A stretch of DNA of 64,000 bases from Hexactinellida sp. DTS-2022 (GCA_028753945.1 JAPNXP010000005.1:4092001-4156000), one strand, 5' to 3'. Counted from the stretch's first letter, positions 28,733-40,506 are shown. Translations and numbers: made by a program. The notes: a model not told the origin generated them from the sequence alone.

Positions 28733-30744
28733 TATACTAAATTAAATTTACTAATATACTACAATTAAATAGAAGCCAGTTCGAATCCACAAGTAGAATC
28801 AATTTACTTATCGCAAGTGAAACAATAGATTAACATTTAACAAGTTGAACCATTATAATTATTACAAGTTGAAACAATAGAATTAGATTTAACAGTTTTA
28901 CAGAATCTTAAGTTTGAGGAAATAGAGGAGATTGGCACCCCAATTATGGCACAAATCTAGGCTAAATTAACATTTGTGACCTGCCAAAAGGTGTAGAATA
29001 TAATTCTCTATCCTAATACCTATGTAAAATTTATCAAGCTCACTAATGATTATTTATGTTATGGATGAGATATTATTAGTTTAAATAGGTGTTAAAATTA
29101 TTTGATCAAAAATATAATCCCAGGTGCAAATTAGACGGACACTCCGCACCTACATGCCAGTTTCAGCCCTCTATGTATAAAGCTGTGGCCAGGGCACCGC
29201 TACGGAGAATTAATTAAAATCTAAAATTACAGCTGTGTCGACAGCATGTTCTTTGAAGTTTGAAGGCACTATCTTTTGGTGGTTGGTCGTTTGATAGTGC
29301 CTCCAAAAGAACATCATATCGGTAAAGCTGTAATTTTAGACTGTATTGTATTGTCATCGTCACTTTAAGGTATTAAACCATTCCAGAAAGGTGTTTAGGA
29401 CGAAAACGACCCTTTGTGTGCTGGAAGTTCCTTTTAACTCACTGCATTTCAGAGATACTATTCAAGTTTCAGTAGAATATAATAGGTGGTGAGTCAGCAT
29501 TTTTTATGTGCAGGTTGGGTGTTCACCCAACGCCAACCAACACATTCGAAATTAAAATTAACAAAATTGTATGGACACATTTTTGTGACGATGTCATCAT
29601 CACCTCGAGGTGTCAAGACACATTTGTAGAGGTTTTACGTGGCATAAGGAGCAATTGATAAATTGTAAGTTTGTTTCTATCTTCCATTATCTCTGAGATT
29701 AATAATGATATTTAGTTAACAAATAACTTATATAGAGCTCAGCTCTAGTAGAGTTCAGCTTTTCAGTATGTGTATTCAGGCTGTGAGAGAGGTCAGTTTT
29801 TCCCAGGGTTTGAAATTGAACCTTATAAAGTAAGCCTGGGGTTTCAGTATGGAAAAAAATCTGAACTCTACTAGAGCTCAGCTGTATAAAAGCATCTCTT
29901 TAGTTAATTAGTATAATTAATTATTAAAATTATTAATTATTTAACACCAATTTCAATGTCAACTTACATTTATGAAGTTTAATTATTTACAATTTTTTTT
30001 AATGAATGTGACTACAATATTGAATTCAGTATACTAGATAACCCCTCTAGACAATTTGGAAGCGTATCTATATTTTCAATACTGACCAATTTAATTTTAA
30101 TTAATGAGCATCCTTATATGTAGACCGTCTAGAAATAGACGGTCTATAAAAGCCCATACAAATAAGCCAAAAATTTGTAGACCGTCTATAAATTCTGTAG
30201 ACCACTTGCCCTGCTTTTTATGGGTAATACTAATGCATAGGGAATAAAACCTGGTCTATTTCTAGACGGTCTACATATAAGATATCTCTTAATTAAATAC
30301 GTCAGTATATTATTAGTACTGTTATATGAGATTATTACACAATTAAACATATTCACAAAAACCTATCGTTGTTATGGAATGTAGAATCTTAGTTTTCGAT
30401 TATAAAATAAATGCCTATTCGATCTCACAAGGTGAATCAATAGAATTAGATTCAACACATTCAATTCCACAGACTGCGTTAGTAAACAAAGGAAATTTGC
30501 ATCTCAATTATAGCACAAACTAAGCCCAATTTGAAAATTCGTGCACTGTGAAAATGTGTAGGAATAAATTATCTATACGTAGAATGCATATAAATTGAAT
30601 ATTCGGGCCCATTTATTGTTCCTGTTGTGACATAAAACAGGTGTAAAAATGTGTCTAAAATATTACAATCAAAAATGGTGATCCCAGGTGCACATCTGTA
30701 ACGCATTAGACACCTGTCCTAAATTTTAGTTAATCGTTAATAGA
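28733..30744 (-). repeat. Large unit in inverted orientation
   Basis: Reverse complement of the U-type unit. The CACC-loop hairpin is at about 29217-29340 and AGTTGAAACAATAG phrases are at 28800-28890. It is interrupted by the MITE at 30106 and cut by the gypsy fragment at about 30745. Confidence 0.8.
30106..30288. mobile_element. 183-bp MITE (TAGACCGTCTA family), copy 2
   Basis: Appears identical to 21451-21633; flanked by TTAATTAAT and TTAATTAAA (8 of 9 match). Confidence 0.88.
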
Positions 30745-32010
30745 ACTATGTTCTGTGGAGAGCTGGCCAACTCGAGGCTTGGGCGTTAGTTGCAGCCTGT
30801 AGAAAGTGGAGTGTTTACTTGAGAGGTTCCGATAAAGTAGAGCTCATCACAGATCACAACCCTCTGCGCTGGCTACGTAGCCAACGTGATCCACGACGTA
30901 CGTTTGCGCGTTGGATCATGGAACTTGAAGAATATAATTATGAAGTGTCTTATAGACCGGGTACACAGAACATCATGCCGGATTATCTTAGTCGCATACC
31001 TGAACAACCAATTGATTTGCAGGTGCAGGATGACGATGAATTCGAGGAAAAAGTGTTCGCTATTTCATCCGACAACGAGCGCATGTCTGACATGCGAAAG
31101 GAACAGGAGGAAGATGAGGTGATATTCCGAGCGGTAAAACAGCTGAGGGATGAAGGTGAAGTAACGACTGGACAACTCAGGGGGGTAACCACAGACCTAT
31201 CCATACGGGATGGCATGCTATATTTCCACGAACGTCTAGTTATCCCAAAGAAATGCCAGGAGCAGGTGTTAAATGAGGCTCATGCGGCAGGACATTTCGG
31301 ACGAGCCCGTACATTGCAATTGTTGAGACGAAACTTTTTCTGGCGCGGGATGACGCGCGATGTCAAGGCACTCTGCAGGGCCTGTGTAACTTGTCAAACA
31401 GCTAAACAGTCTAACTTACCCAGGCAGCCATTGGAGCCATTTGATATGACTGGCATCGGTCCGGGCGATCTTGTGGCCATGGATATTGCGACGCTTCCGT
31501 GGTCAGACGAAAGTTACAGATACTTTCTATGTATAGTAGATGTGTTTACAAGATATATAGAAGTAGTTCCTCTGAAGGATCAGAAGGCGGGATCCCTCGT
31601 GCGAGAATTCGAGAATGGATGGATTTACAGAGGTCACGGGGTACCAAAGGGAATCCTTACAGACCAAGCGCATAATGTGGATGGGACGGAAATTAGAGCT
31701 ATGTGTGATAAGTTCGGTATCGACAAACGGCACACGTCACCCTATCACCCGCAGGCCGACGGGTTAGCTGAGAGGAGTATTGGCTTGGTTAAGCAAGTTG
31801 CTAGGTGCTTGACCATTGATAGAAATTTAGAGAAAGATGCTTGGCCTAGAATATTAACGGAAGTCAGCTTTTATTGCAACAATATGGAAAATTCTTCGAC
31901 GAAATACTCTGCTCAGCTTCTGAACACAGGTAGGCAACCTACTTCCCCGATAGATGCTTGGCTCATCGTGTGTAAGAGTCGTAGCCCCGAGACACACAGT
32001 CAGTATCTAT
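30745..32010 (+). pseudogene. Gypsy element 3 fragment: RNase H and integrase
   Basis: An open frame from 30819, with homology starting upstream near 30762, covers the C-terminal half of RNase H (AGQLEAWALVAACRKW, TDHNPLRWL, PDYLSR). It then covers the integrase zinc domain (HAAGHFGRA, CRACVTC) and an integrase core with all three acidic residues (AMDIATLPW, LTDQAHN, LAERSIG). It is very close to gypsy element 2. The 5' end is cut inside RNase H and the 3' end after TSPIDAW is replaced by unrelated sequence near 32010. It is a fragment without LTRs, gag or RT. The remaining frame has no stops, so truncation is fairly recent. Confidence 0.9.
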
Positions 32011-32039
32011 TATCTACTGTATACTCTTATTATACTTCG

Positions 32040-32335
32040 TATCTACAGTTCCGTCACAGTTATAACCAAGTCGGATATAACGAAGTACATGCTTATAAGT
32101 TATAACGAAGTCATTCAATGGTCGGGAAATCCTTCTATCATATTACATTATTAAAAATTTGGCTACACAGAAATGGAATTAACGAAATCCGCTTATAACG
32201 GAGTGATTTAAATCCCATATACCCTCTAAGCTATTGATTTTACTCCGGTTATAACGAACTCCGGTTATAACAAACTCTGCTTATAACGAAATGAAACCAC
32301 GGTCCCGAGCACTTCGTTATAACGGGAGTTGACTG
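32040..32335. mobile_element. Tc1/pogo-type MITE (GTTATAACG family), left end unclear
   Basis: Many ATAACGAAGT units; the right end TATAACGGGAGTTGACTG matches the element at 34510-34872. The left boundary near the gypsy fragment cannot be fixed. Confidence 0.65.
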
Positions 32336-32733
32336 AACTTCATATCTCATTATACTCCTGAGATTGGGAATTACTAGTTTTAACTCCACGTGTATATTGG
32401 GCAGATTTCTAAGCCTTTTGTTAATAACTTGTCATAGTGTCATCAAAAGCAAATGATATAATTTAAAAGTAAAGTATGGGAGCGGCGCTTCCACAATCTG
32501 AAAAACTGTGGGAGCGGCGCTCCCACCCGCTCCCACAGCATGACACCACTGGGGCCCTCGGCGCTTATTCGGGGAAAACGGTAATTATATTATGGTTGAA
32601 ATTTTCAGACAAAAATATATATATAGTATACTATACTATTAAATGAAACTATACTTATAGTATAGTCGGCACAGTAAAAAATGAAATAGCTTATATAAAA
32701 TATGGGAACAAGTAATTGTGCCGTGGATACCAA
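32336..32733. other. Unassigned; GGGAGCGGCGC repeats and a minisatellite trace
   Basis: 32475-32540 has inverted GGGAGCGGCGCTCCCAC phrases. 32636-32672 is one inverted piece of the TGTGCCGAC/ACTATA minisatellite. No gene. Confidence 0.55.
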
Positions 32734-32794
32734 GGTTGGAACGGGATACGGACAGTTCGCTACAGGACACTTAGCTACAAGGACACTTCGCTAC

Positions 32795-33033
32795 TCAAGC
32801 TTTTCTCTTCACTCCCGCCTCTAGTACAATACACTCAATTTGCTGCTCGTCCGGTTCATGCAGATGTTCACCTGTTCGTTTCACAATTGTCATACCATTG
32901 GTGTGAACTCTGGCCTTACATAATCCTCTCCTCTCACACTGCCAGTGAGTTGTGTCTCCTATGATTCTCTGCCTGTCATAAACAAAGCCACCTTCTATCA
33001 ACTTGTACCTTTCTTTATTACTCTTGCTTTACC
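32795..33033 (-). CDS. FLYWCH-type zinc-finger domain (transposon-borne)
   Basis: About 79 residues read on the minus strand from an upstream partial frame (SNKERYKLIEGGFVYDRQRI) to the stop at 32795. The FLYWCH pattern is present: GGFVYDR, then HWQCERRGLCKARVHT, then a VKRTGEHLHEPD tail with paired histidines. The zinc ligands fit C-x(7)-C-x(n)-H-x-H. The domain binds DNA in some animal proteins and is often the N-terminal part of Mutator-like transposases. The in-frame start used in the short reading frame is internal to the domain, so this looks like one exon or a fragment rather than a whole gene. It lies wholly between the 9-bp TSD-flanked inverted repeats. Confidence 0.75.
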
Positions 33034-33451
33034 TGATCAGCCGAAAATGTTGAGGTAATGGGTCAGCCATGAACAAGTAATAAATTTATTGGAAAGTTAT
33101 TTCCCTTGCTTTTATAACCTGAAACTTTTGTTATTGTCAACACAATTGATACTAGAAGTCATGCTCTCGTAAATTCAAGGGCTTTAAATATTAATTTATC
33201 ACACATCAAGTCAGCTGTTTTAAAGTTCTGAAGAATCAAGATAGAACTAGTTGTTTGATCTTAATTAATCAAAAATATAAATTCCATTTATATCTCAATT
33301 TTTATAGAAACGATCCTTCTGTCTTGGTAGTTTGGTGACGGATTACTCATCCGCAACATAGTTTATATTTGAAGATAACAACACAAATTTCGTAATCAAC
33401 ATTCTTGTTTACCTATTATACCCGTTGGAATGGGATTTTGAATATTACAAT

Positions 33452-33662
33452 CAGGGGCGGCGCTAGCGCGCCACCACTGATGGGGCTAAAACGGGCTGAT
33501 TATTTCTTTATGGGGCTGACACAGCTTGCTGTTCTTTTGAACAAATAACCATTTGTACTTAATTTTAAAAATAATCATTAAATAATCATCACACCCACTG
33601 TGGACTGATGGAGCTGACAAAGATTCAGATGGGGCGCTAGCCCCATTCTAGCGCCGCAACTG
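33452..33662. mobile_element. Degenerate hAT-type MITE inside the Mutator-like element
   Basis: Ends CAGGGGCGGCGCTAG and (minus strand) CAGTTGCGGCGCTAG are flanked by ATTACAAT and ATTTAAAT (6 of 8 match). Confidence 0.65.
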
Positions 33663-33914
33663 ATTTAAATAGGGGCCTACTCGCAGCAGGGTTCTATCCA
33701 TGTAGCGAACTGTCCGTATCCCGGTTGGGACACCTGTTCCTACTCAAAATATCCAATTTACTTCGGGTTTGTCCCTGCAAAATACTCTTTCTTTCTGCAT
33801 CTACTTTACTGGGAGGATTCGAAACAATTTAATTATATAGAAATAACGCAATTATTAAGAAGGAATATATATTGCGCTATTGTGCCTAAGAAACTACAAA
33901 TCTAATAATTAATT

Positions 33915-34244
33915 CTAAAGAGCGATAGACTTGAGCAGTTCTTCTTCCTCTGGTGTCTTTTCGAACTCATTCAGTAAACCAGTCAGCGCTTGTATGTACT
34001 GCTTCTTAGCCTCTTCTTGAGTCATTTCACCTTTATCATTCCAGGCAGCCCATTTAGCTTTTCCTACCATATCTTCAAACCCAGGAGATGGAATATTGCA
34101 TTTGCCAACTGTTGCTATCTTGAAAAGGGAATAATATTTCAAATTTTGGTCGTTGGTTAGTTGAATTTTACCTCCTTTTGGATAAGCACGGAAAAAATCC
34201 GCTGCCTTGGTGAATTTTACGTCTAAATCGCCTGCACTAGCCAT
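33915..34244 (-). CDS. Acyl-CoA-binding protein (ACBP/DBI family)
   Basis: A complete 109-codon frame on the minus strand from ATG (34242-34244) to TAG (33915-33917), with no intron. ACBPs bind medium- and long-chain acyl-CoA esters in the cytosol and keep a pool for lipid metabolism. The family core is clear: YYSLFKIATVG at 37-47, NIPSPG at 50-55 and GKAKWAAWND at 61-70, with E78 and Y83. K42, K64 and Y83 correspond to the residues that contact the acyl-CoA head group. The usual length is 86-92 residues; this one has about 10 extra N-terminal and 10 extra C-terminal residues. There is no signal peptide or membrane segment. Neighbouring DNA is transposon-rich. A retrocopy is possible because there is no intron, but the frame is intact. 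I see no clear AATAAA signal downstream. Confidence 0.93.
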   Translation of the reverse strand: MASAGDLDVKFTKAADFFRAYPKGGKIQLTNDQNLKYYSLFKIATVGKCNIPSPGFEDMVGKAKWAAWNDKGEMTQEEAKKQYIQALTGLLNEFEKTPEEEELLKSIAL

Positions 34245-34509
34245 AGTTAAATAAACGAATTCAAAATTACAAGAATAAACATTCTACAATTTTAATTTAC
34301 AGATGTAATGGGTTGGTTTTAATATGAAGTTTCTTATGTTTCACTGATAATGAGGACATGAAACATTATATTTATTTCATTTGGTAGATATGAAACACAA
34401 GAATTTCTCTCTGAATAATTTGATCATAGGTATTTATTGCAGTATGTGTCAAACTAACATACCTATTTCACCACACTCAATCAGTCACACCAACCAATAT
34501 GTCAAATTG
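34245..34509. other. Upstream flank of the ACBP gene
   Basis: AT-rich; presumably holds the promoter. No specific element is visible. Confidence 0.4.
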
Positions 34510-34872
34510 CAGTCAACTCCCGTTATAACGAAGTGATCGGGACCGTAGTTACATTTCGTTATAAGCGGAGTTTGTTATAACCGGAGTTCGTTATAAGCGG
34601 AGTAAAATTAATAGATTAGAGACTACGTATATATATATAGTCTCTAATCCATTAATTTTACTCTGGTTATCTATCAATTTTACTCCGGTTATTATTGTTA
34701 CGGTTATATGGGATTTAAATGACTTCGTTATAAGCGGAGTTTCGTTATATCCATTTCGTTGTAACCGAAGTTTTTATAATGTAATAAGATAGAAGGGTTC
34801 CGGACCATTGAATGAATTCGTTATAAGCAGGTACTTCGTCATATCCGACTTGATTATAACGGGAGTTGACTG
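34510..34872. mobile_element. Pogo/Tc1-type MITE, CAGTCAACTCCCGTTATA ends
   Basis: Perfect inverted ends CAGTCAACTCCCGTTATA with many GTTATAAGCGGAGT units inside. TA follows the right end; the left flank is TTG, so the TA duplication is incomplete. Confidence 0.8.
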
Positions 34873-36484
34873 TATGTTAACTTACGGAATCAACAACAAA
34901 CCAAAATTCTACAGTAGCTAGTCATACTACGGTATTTTGATATTTTAGCAGCTCTTATGATATTTCCAGTGTGTAATGTTAAGGAGACACATTTTATAAG
35001 CCAATTACCCGACTTTAAACGTATGTGGTTCATTACAATCTTTTGAAATTTATGAACACCAGGAGACTAGAAATTTATTCTTAATTACAACCAAAAATTC
35101 ATATAAACCGGAGTCACTTGCTTGCATTTGTATAGGCTAGGCAGCTAGGGGAAGTATACTTTGTACTGTACACCTTAACCGATATCTCACCTTATCCTTG
35201 TTCGTACTTCGTATTAACGAGAGTCTCCTCTATACGTAAAATACGATAGTGTGAAATGTGGAGGGGATCTGTTCTGGTAACGATTCACACTTAATACTCA
35301 TGGCTGATCCGGGTTTAGACATTATCTATGTTTATATTATAATGTGATGTTAACTCTCGTTTGTATGTAAAACCTTTAAAAATTTAACCATTTTGTAATA
35401 CAAAAGGGTTGGTCTGTCACACATTGGATAACCAGCCCTCCTTGGAAAGGTTACTTAACGTTTGAGCTATCCCTTCAATTGTAAGATAACAATTAATTTA
35501 TTTGCAGTCATTAACTAACAACTAATCAATAAGCATATAACTAGTATACATATTTGTGTCAAGAAGAGAGTAAGTACTACATCTATTTTCAATAATGTTT
35601 CTGCCAAGATTGATAGCACGAGTTGTCAGTATCGAGTTTGAACTCCTATTTCAGTCACAAATTAATAATTTATTTGACGACGACTTTACATACGAAAATG
35701 GTATACGCATAAAATAAAGTTCTATAAATACCTTAGGCTAATTTTATACTCCCATATAATTTCTATGCCTAAAGTGTATTGATCTCAATGAAATGTTATT
35801 TACTAAGCAGTATTACTTAAATTTACTATTGCAATTAAATTAATTTCCCCACTTTACGTCAATATAAATAATAGATTTACCAGAATTTTTAACGAGAATA
35901 GTATCGTGTTTAAATAATATATCAATTACGTAATAAGTACTATATTTCGGAAGATAGAAATTGTAATAAACCAAATTATAAGATTTTATTAATATAGTAA
36001 ATTCCAATAAATTGTGCAACATTATGATTAGGTTGTTATCCAAATCTTTGTAAAAGTGCTAAGAAATTTCCGTTTAATTAAGTCAAATGCCTTTAAACCG
36101 TCTTGACCCAATAAGCAGTGTGATTCTTTGCACTTTAATATGTCTCCGCCTCTCGTTTGTAGGAATACCAGGGGATCATCAAATTTGTTCGTATAATACA
36201 ATCAATCGGTGGGGATTATTTGGACATAGTATTTTACAATGAAACTTATCAGTTGTCAAATTAAGTCAAGTTGTTACAAATTAATAATTTAATAGTACGT
36301 TAATTTATGAAAATTAGACTTATGTGAATGTTTAAAGGCTTTATTCAATTGCCACCCTAGAGATTCGTAGTGACTAAAATAACAATATTTTTTTCTATTC
36401 TTCAGTATTTCTTCAAAATTATGCCACCATTTGAGTTTAGCATGACATTATAGTCTTAATTTAGTTAAGTAATATTTTAGGAAT
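34873..36484. other. Intergenic, 1.6 kb, nothing recognised
   Basis: AT-rich sequence. Only short frames without domain motifs are present. Confidence 0.5.
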
Positions 36485-36660
36485 GAGTTTCCTTATTTCT
36501 AGATGGTTTATAAAAGCCCATACCAACAAAGCTGAAATTTTTTAATACCCTCTATAAATTTTAGAAACCAAAAGCCCCTGCCGTCTATGGGTAATACTAT
36601 TTAAGTCAAGAAAATCTGATCTAGATTTAAACGGTTTACATTTATTTTCTATAGCAAATA
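36485..36660. mobile_element. Diverged copy of the TAGACCGTCTA MITE
   Basis: Colinear with 21451-21633 through GGTTTATAAAAGCCCATACC and TATGGGTAATACTA, but with many substitutions; clearly older. Confidence 0.7.
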
Positions 36661-37049
36661 ACTCCATGTCAGATTTCACAAATATATTAATTGCATACGA
36701 ATGTAACCCTTATTGGGAATATAGATATATGCAATCTTCCTGAGTTTCTAATCATTTGTCCTAGAATTAATATAAATTTTAGCTAAGAAAGAAGTTAATT
36801 AATGAATAAATCCCCATATCCTAGCACAGTACACCCTCGCTAATCCGAACCCTCGCTATTCCGAACAGGAGATTCCAAAATATCTTCCTAATTATTTGGG
36901 GAAAATATCGTAAATATAGGTATATTGCAATGGAAGTATAAAAAAAAGTCTCAGGCAAGTATTTTAAGGAGTACACTAGCTGATTATGCGGATTAACAAG
37001 GTTTGTACAAGTTTGGTTCGGATTTATCGAGATTCTCATTTATAGATGC
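36661..37049. other. Unassigned flank of gypsy element 2
   Basis: Contains ACACCCTCGCTAATCCGAAC near 36829, resembling a pogo-type MITE end, but no partner end is certain. Confidence 0.4.
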
Positions 37050-37200
37050 TGTGAAGATTGTATAAGTTTAATCAGATAATAAGAAAAACAATTTAAGTGA
37101 AGTGCATAACAAACTAACTACTTGATGGTATACTAACTTTATATACTACGAGTATATTATGTTATAGAACTAAGAACTATGGATTAACATATCTGTTACA
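37050..37200 (-). repeat. 3' LTR of gypsy element 2
   Basis: On the minus strand it starts TGTAACAGATATG directly after the polypurine tract and ends CTTCACA, giving 151 bp. That is the same length as the LTR of element 1, and it has TG...CA ends. The second LTR is not in the window, so the end is inferred. Confidence 0.7.
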
Positions 37201-37212
37201 TCACCTCCCTTT
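37201..37212 (-). promoter_or_regulatory. Polypurine tract of gypsy element 2
   Basis: AAAGGGAGGTGA on the minus strand, immediately before TGTAACAG. Confidence 0.8.
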
Positions 37213-37534
37213 AGAAGAAGTCTTGCATTTGATATTCCCTACTTTCCTGGACCCTTGTAATGTACTCTTTGTACTCTTTAGGTTTTATATCCCTTAGTGG
37301 GTACCTCCGTGTAACTTCAGTGCAAGGAGTGTCATCCATTTCTTGGAAGTGTTCCTCTGACGGATTCTCAACATCTTTTCCACTCCCCTCTGACATGTTT
37401 GTTTCATCTCTGGATGGATTTGTGAACTCCAGGGTTTCATCTATCTCGTCATTTGTCTCACTTAACCTTTCTAAACTAGTGTTAGCCGTATCCCTGTTGT
37501 TCATTTCTCCTGAGATTTGAGAGTTGGGTAACAT
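37211..37534 (-). pseudogene. C-terminal tail of Pol, gypsy element 2
   Basis: An acidic, Glu/Ser-rich 107-residue frame ending just before the polypurine tract, with YPLRDIKPKEY. It is separated from the integrase frame by a break near 37535-37690. The corresponding tail in element 1 is likewise acidic and ends at its polypurine tract. Confidence 0.65.
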
Positions 37535-37684
37535 AAAGTCGCTAACTCTACTTCCTTTGTATAGTTTACACCGGCTCAGGTGGATCTACTTTGGGCCCCT
37601 ACCGCGATCAATCTTGACGTCCGCCCCTCTCCGTCTGATTACCCTATAAGGTCAATTGAACCTTGGATCGAGAGAATCTGTACG

Positions 37685-38467
37685 TCACTCATTTCGTTCG
37701 AATACATAATCGCCTGGGCAAGTTTCCGTCCTCCGTGTACCTCTGTCATATTTTTGTTGCATATTTCGCTTACTGATCCGATCATTCTCTGCTGCCTGCT
37801 CCAGGAGCTCGGCCTTTAGCTTCACCAATCGCTCGACGTGTTGTTGGTGTGTCTCGTCAGGACCCTCCTTGTGAGTAGCAATCCAGGCATCAATAGGAGA
37901 TGTAGGCTGTCTACCCGTGCTGAGTACATGGGCAGAGAATTTGGTTGATGAATTCTCGATGTTATTACAATAAAATGTAACTTCAGTCAAAATACTGGGC
38001 CATGCGTCCTTGTCTAGATTTCTTTCGATAGTTAAGCACCTTGCAACTTGCTTTACGAGTCCGATACTCCGTTCTGCAAGTCCGTCTGCTTGAGGGTGGT
38101 ACGGGGATGTATGCCGCTTTTCAATACCAAATTTATCGCACATTTCTCTAACCTCAGTACCGTCGACATTGTGAGCCTGATCAGTAAGTATACCTTTAGG
38201 CACCCCGTGACCCCGGAAAACCCAGCCGTTCTCGAACTCCTTAACGATTGAGGAGGCCTTTTGATCCTTTAACGGAATAGCCTCTATATAGCGCGTGAAG
38301 ACATCCACAATACACAAAAAGTATCTATAGTTCTCATCAGACCATGGAAGTGTAGCTATATCCATAGCAATCAGGTCACCAGGTCCAATTCCACAAAATA
38401 TCAAACTCTTCCATCGGTTGCCTAGGACTATTGGAGGGCTTAGCTCGTTGACAAGTAATACAATCAT
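37685..38467 (-). pseudogene. Integrase core, gypsy element 2
   Basis: The integrase catalytic core on the minus strand, with all acidic residues in place: AMDIATLPW, LTDQAHN and LAERSIG. It joins the zinc domain of the upstream frame only by a frameshift near 38390. It is highly similar to the element at 30745-32010. Confidence 0.85.
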
Positions 38468-39296
38468 TACAGAATACCTTCACGCTTCGAGCCATCCCCT
38501 TCCAAAAGAAATTCCGCTTCAGTAATTGTAAGGTTCTAGCCTTCCCAAAGTGCCGAGCTGCGTGAACCTCTGAAATTACTCTTGTTTGGGTATTCTTTGG
38601 AATAACCAGACGCTCATCAAAATATAATAATCCGTTCCTAAGTTCAAGGTGCGTCGTCATATACTTAAGCAGTCCTGTCCTTACGCAACCTTCCCTAATA
38701 AGCTGCTCAGTTGCGCTAGACACCACCGGGTCCTCCTCCTGATCCTTCTTTATGTCTACCATTCTTTGGCAAATCTGCTCAGCAACAAATATTTTCTCTT
38801 TAAACTTAGTTTCGTCTTGCACCAAAGCGTCGATCGGTTTGCCTGGAACCCGACTGAGGTAGTCGGGTAACAAATTCTGGGCCCCTGGTCTATAGATGAT
38901 TTCATAATCATACTCTTCCAGTTCTAATATCCAGCGCGCAAATGTACGGCGCGGGTCACGCTGGTTGCGGAGCCACAGTAAGGGATTATGATCTGTTATT
39001 AGCTCGATCTTCTCCGACCCACGTAAATAAACGTTCCATTTCCTACAGGCCGCCACTAGCGCCCAGGTCTCCAGTTGTCCGGCAGAGTAGTTTCTCTGCG
39101 CTGGACTGAGAGATGAGGAGAAGTAATCAATCGGTCTGAGTTGACCCGTACGTTCATCTTTCTGAGATAATACCCCTGCAATACCATTAACGCTTGCGTC
39201 TGTTTCCACTGTAAAGTTTCTCTCCCAGTTTGGAAATGCCAACATCACCGGGTTCCTTGACCAATTTGTCTCGTAACTTGCGAAATGTCCCTTCAC
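38376..39296 (-). pseudogene. RNase H and integrase zinc domain, gypsy element 2
   Basis: RNase H motifs VETDASVNGIAG, GQLETWALVAACRKW, TDHNPLLWL and LPDYLSR are followed by the integrase HHCC domain (HAARHFGKA, CNDCITC). It lies between frameshifts near 39250 and 38390. The frame start is not a real initiator. Confidence 0.85.
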
Positions 39297-40506
39297 TATC
39301 TACTGACCATTCCCAGGTAGCCCCCTTTTCTGTCAATCGGTACAGGGGTCCAGCCAACTCTGCCAAATTCGGGATATAGGATCTGTAAAAGTTCAGGCTC
39401 CCGAGGAATCGCTGTAGTTCTTTCACACTAGTAGGTCTGGGAAAGTTTGACAATTTCTCTGCCGCGCTCGTCAAGGGTCTCCTACCGTCTTCAGATACTG
39501 AGTGCCCAAGGAACTCAACCTTATCATAACCCAGTTGGCATTTTCTAAATTTAATATGAATATTCGCTTGCTTCATTCTTTCCAGGACTTCTTGCAAGTC
39601 CACCAGATGCTGTTCAAATGTCTGCGAAAAAATGATGCAGTCATCTATATAAGACTCCGTATGTTTCAAGCCTTTCAAGGTGCTATCCATCATTCGTTGG
39701 AATGTAGCTTGGGAGTTGACTAGACCAAAGGGCATCACTGTCATCTCATAAAGCCCTCTCGGGGTGTTGAACGCGGTCTTTTCCATGTCGTTATCTCTAA
39801 CTGGTACGCACCAATATGCAGAGGAGATATCTATAACGGAGAAGTATTTGTAACCATGTAGCTTATCGAGGATAGACTGGATTTGCGGTATACTGTATGC
39901 ATCCTTTTTTGTTACCTCATTGAGTTTTCTGTAGTCAATTGCAAAACGTTGCTTCCCATCCTTTTTGGAGACCAAAACTACATTACTAGACCATGGTGAG
40001 TTTGACGGTCTACATAGTCCTTGTTCTAATAACTCGTCCAGTTGCCGGTTTATTTCTTCCTCCCATCTGGGCGGGAGTCTACGTGGTCGATTCTTCACCG
40101 GCTGGGATTCCCCAGTATCAATCGCATGTTGACACACATTTGTCCGTCCTGGTCTCTCGTCGAAAATCGAATAATATTCTTCAACTAACCAAGTAAGTTT
40201 TCCCCATTGATTGGGCGTGAGTTTTGGATCAATGACTGGTTTACTTGTGCTTGTCGCTCGCTCTATGCTCAATACCTGTTTTGCTGTCTTTGCCCTTTCT
40301 AGGGGATCACCTCCGGTAGCTTTGGCAAAGATTGGTATTTTCGCATTCCCAAGGCCGACTGTACCCCTAGACCAGTCAAACGTTACACCAACCAAAAAGC
40401 TGCATAAACTGCCGTCCCAGCAACAGTGCTTGTCCATCCCCTTCCAGTACTTGAATCCTTGACACCTTTGAACTCTCGTTAGTAATCTTGATTGGGGCGT
40501 CCACAT
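39187..40506 (-). pseudogene. Reverse transcriptase, gypsy element 2
   Basis: Gypsy RT with QRFAIDYRKLNEVT, SVIDISSAYW and the catalytic box YIDD. The first 45 or so residues are out-of-frame protease sequence; the genuine Pol reading begins with TFDWSRGTVGLGN near 40380. It ends by frameshift near 39250 before RNase H. Confidence 0.88.

Larger units (their letters stand above)
32743..33722. mobile_element. Mutator-like element carrying a FLYWCH zinc-finger exon
   Basis: Perfect inverted ends GGGATACGGACAGTTCGC (continuing TACA) are flanked by GGTTGGAAC (32734-32742) and GGTTGGGAC (33723-33731), a 9-bp TSD with one change. Inside are a FLYWCH zinc finger and a degenerate hAT-like insert. No transposase catalytic core is visible, so it is non-autonomous. 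Confidence 0.85.

Noticed and set aside
32795..33001. FLYWCH frame as an independent host gene
   Set aside because: It begins inside the domain and lies wholly between Mutator-like terminal repeats, so transposon cargo is more likely.
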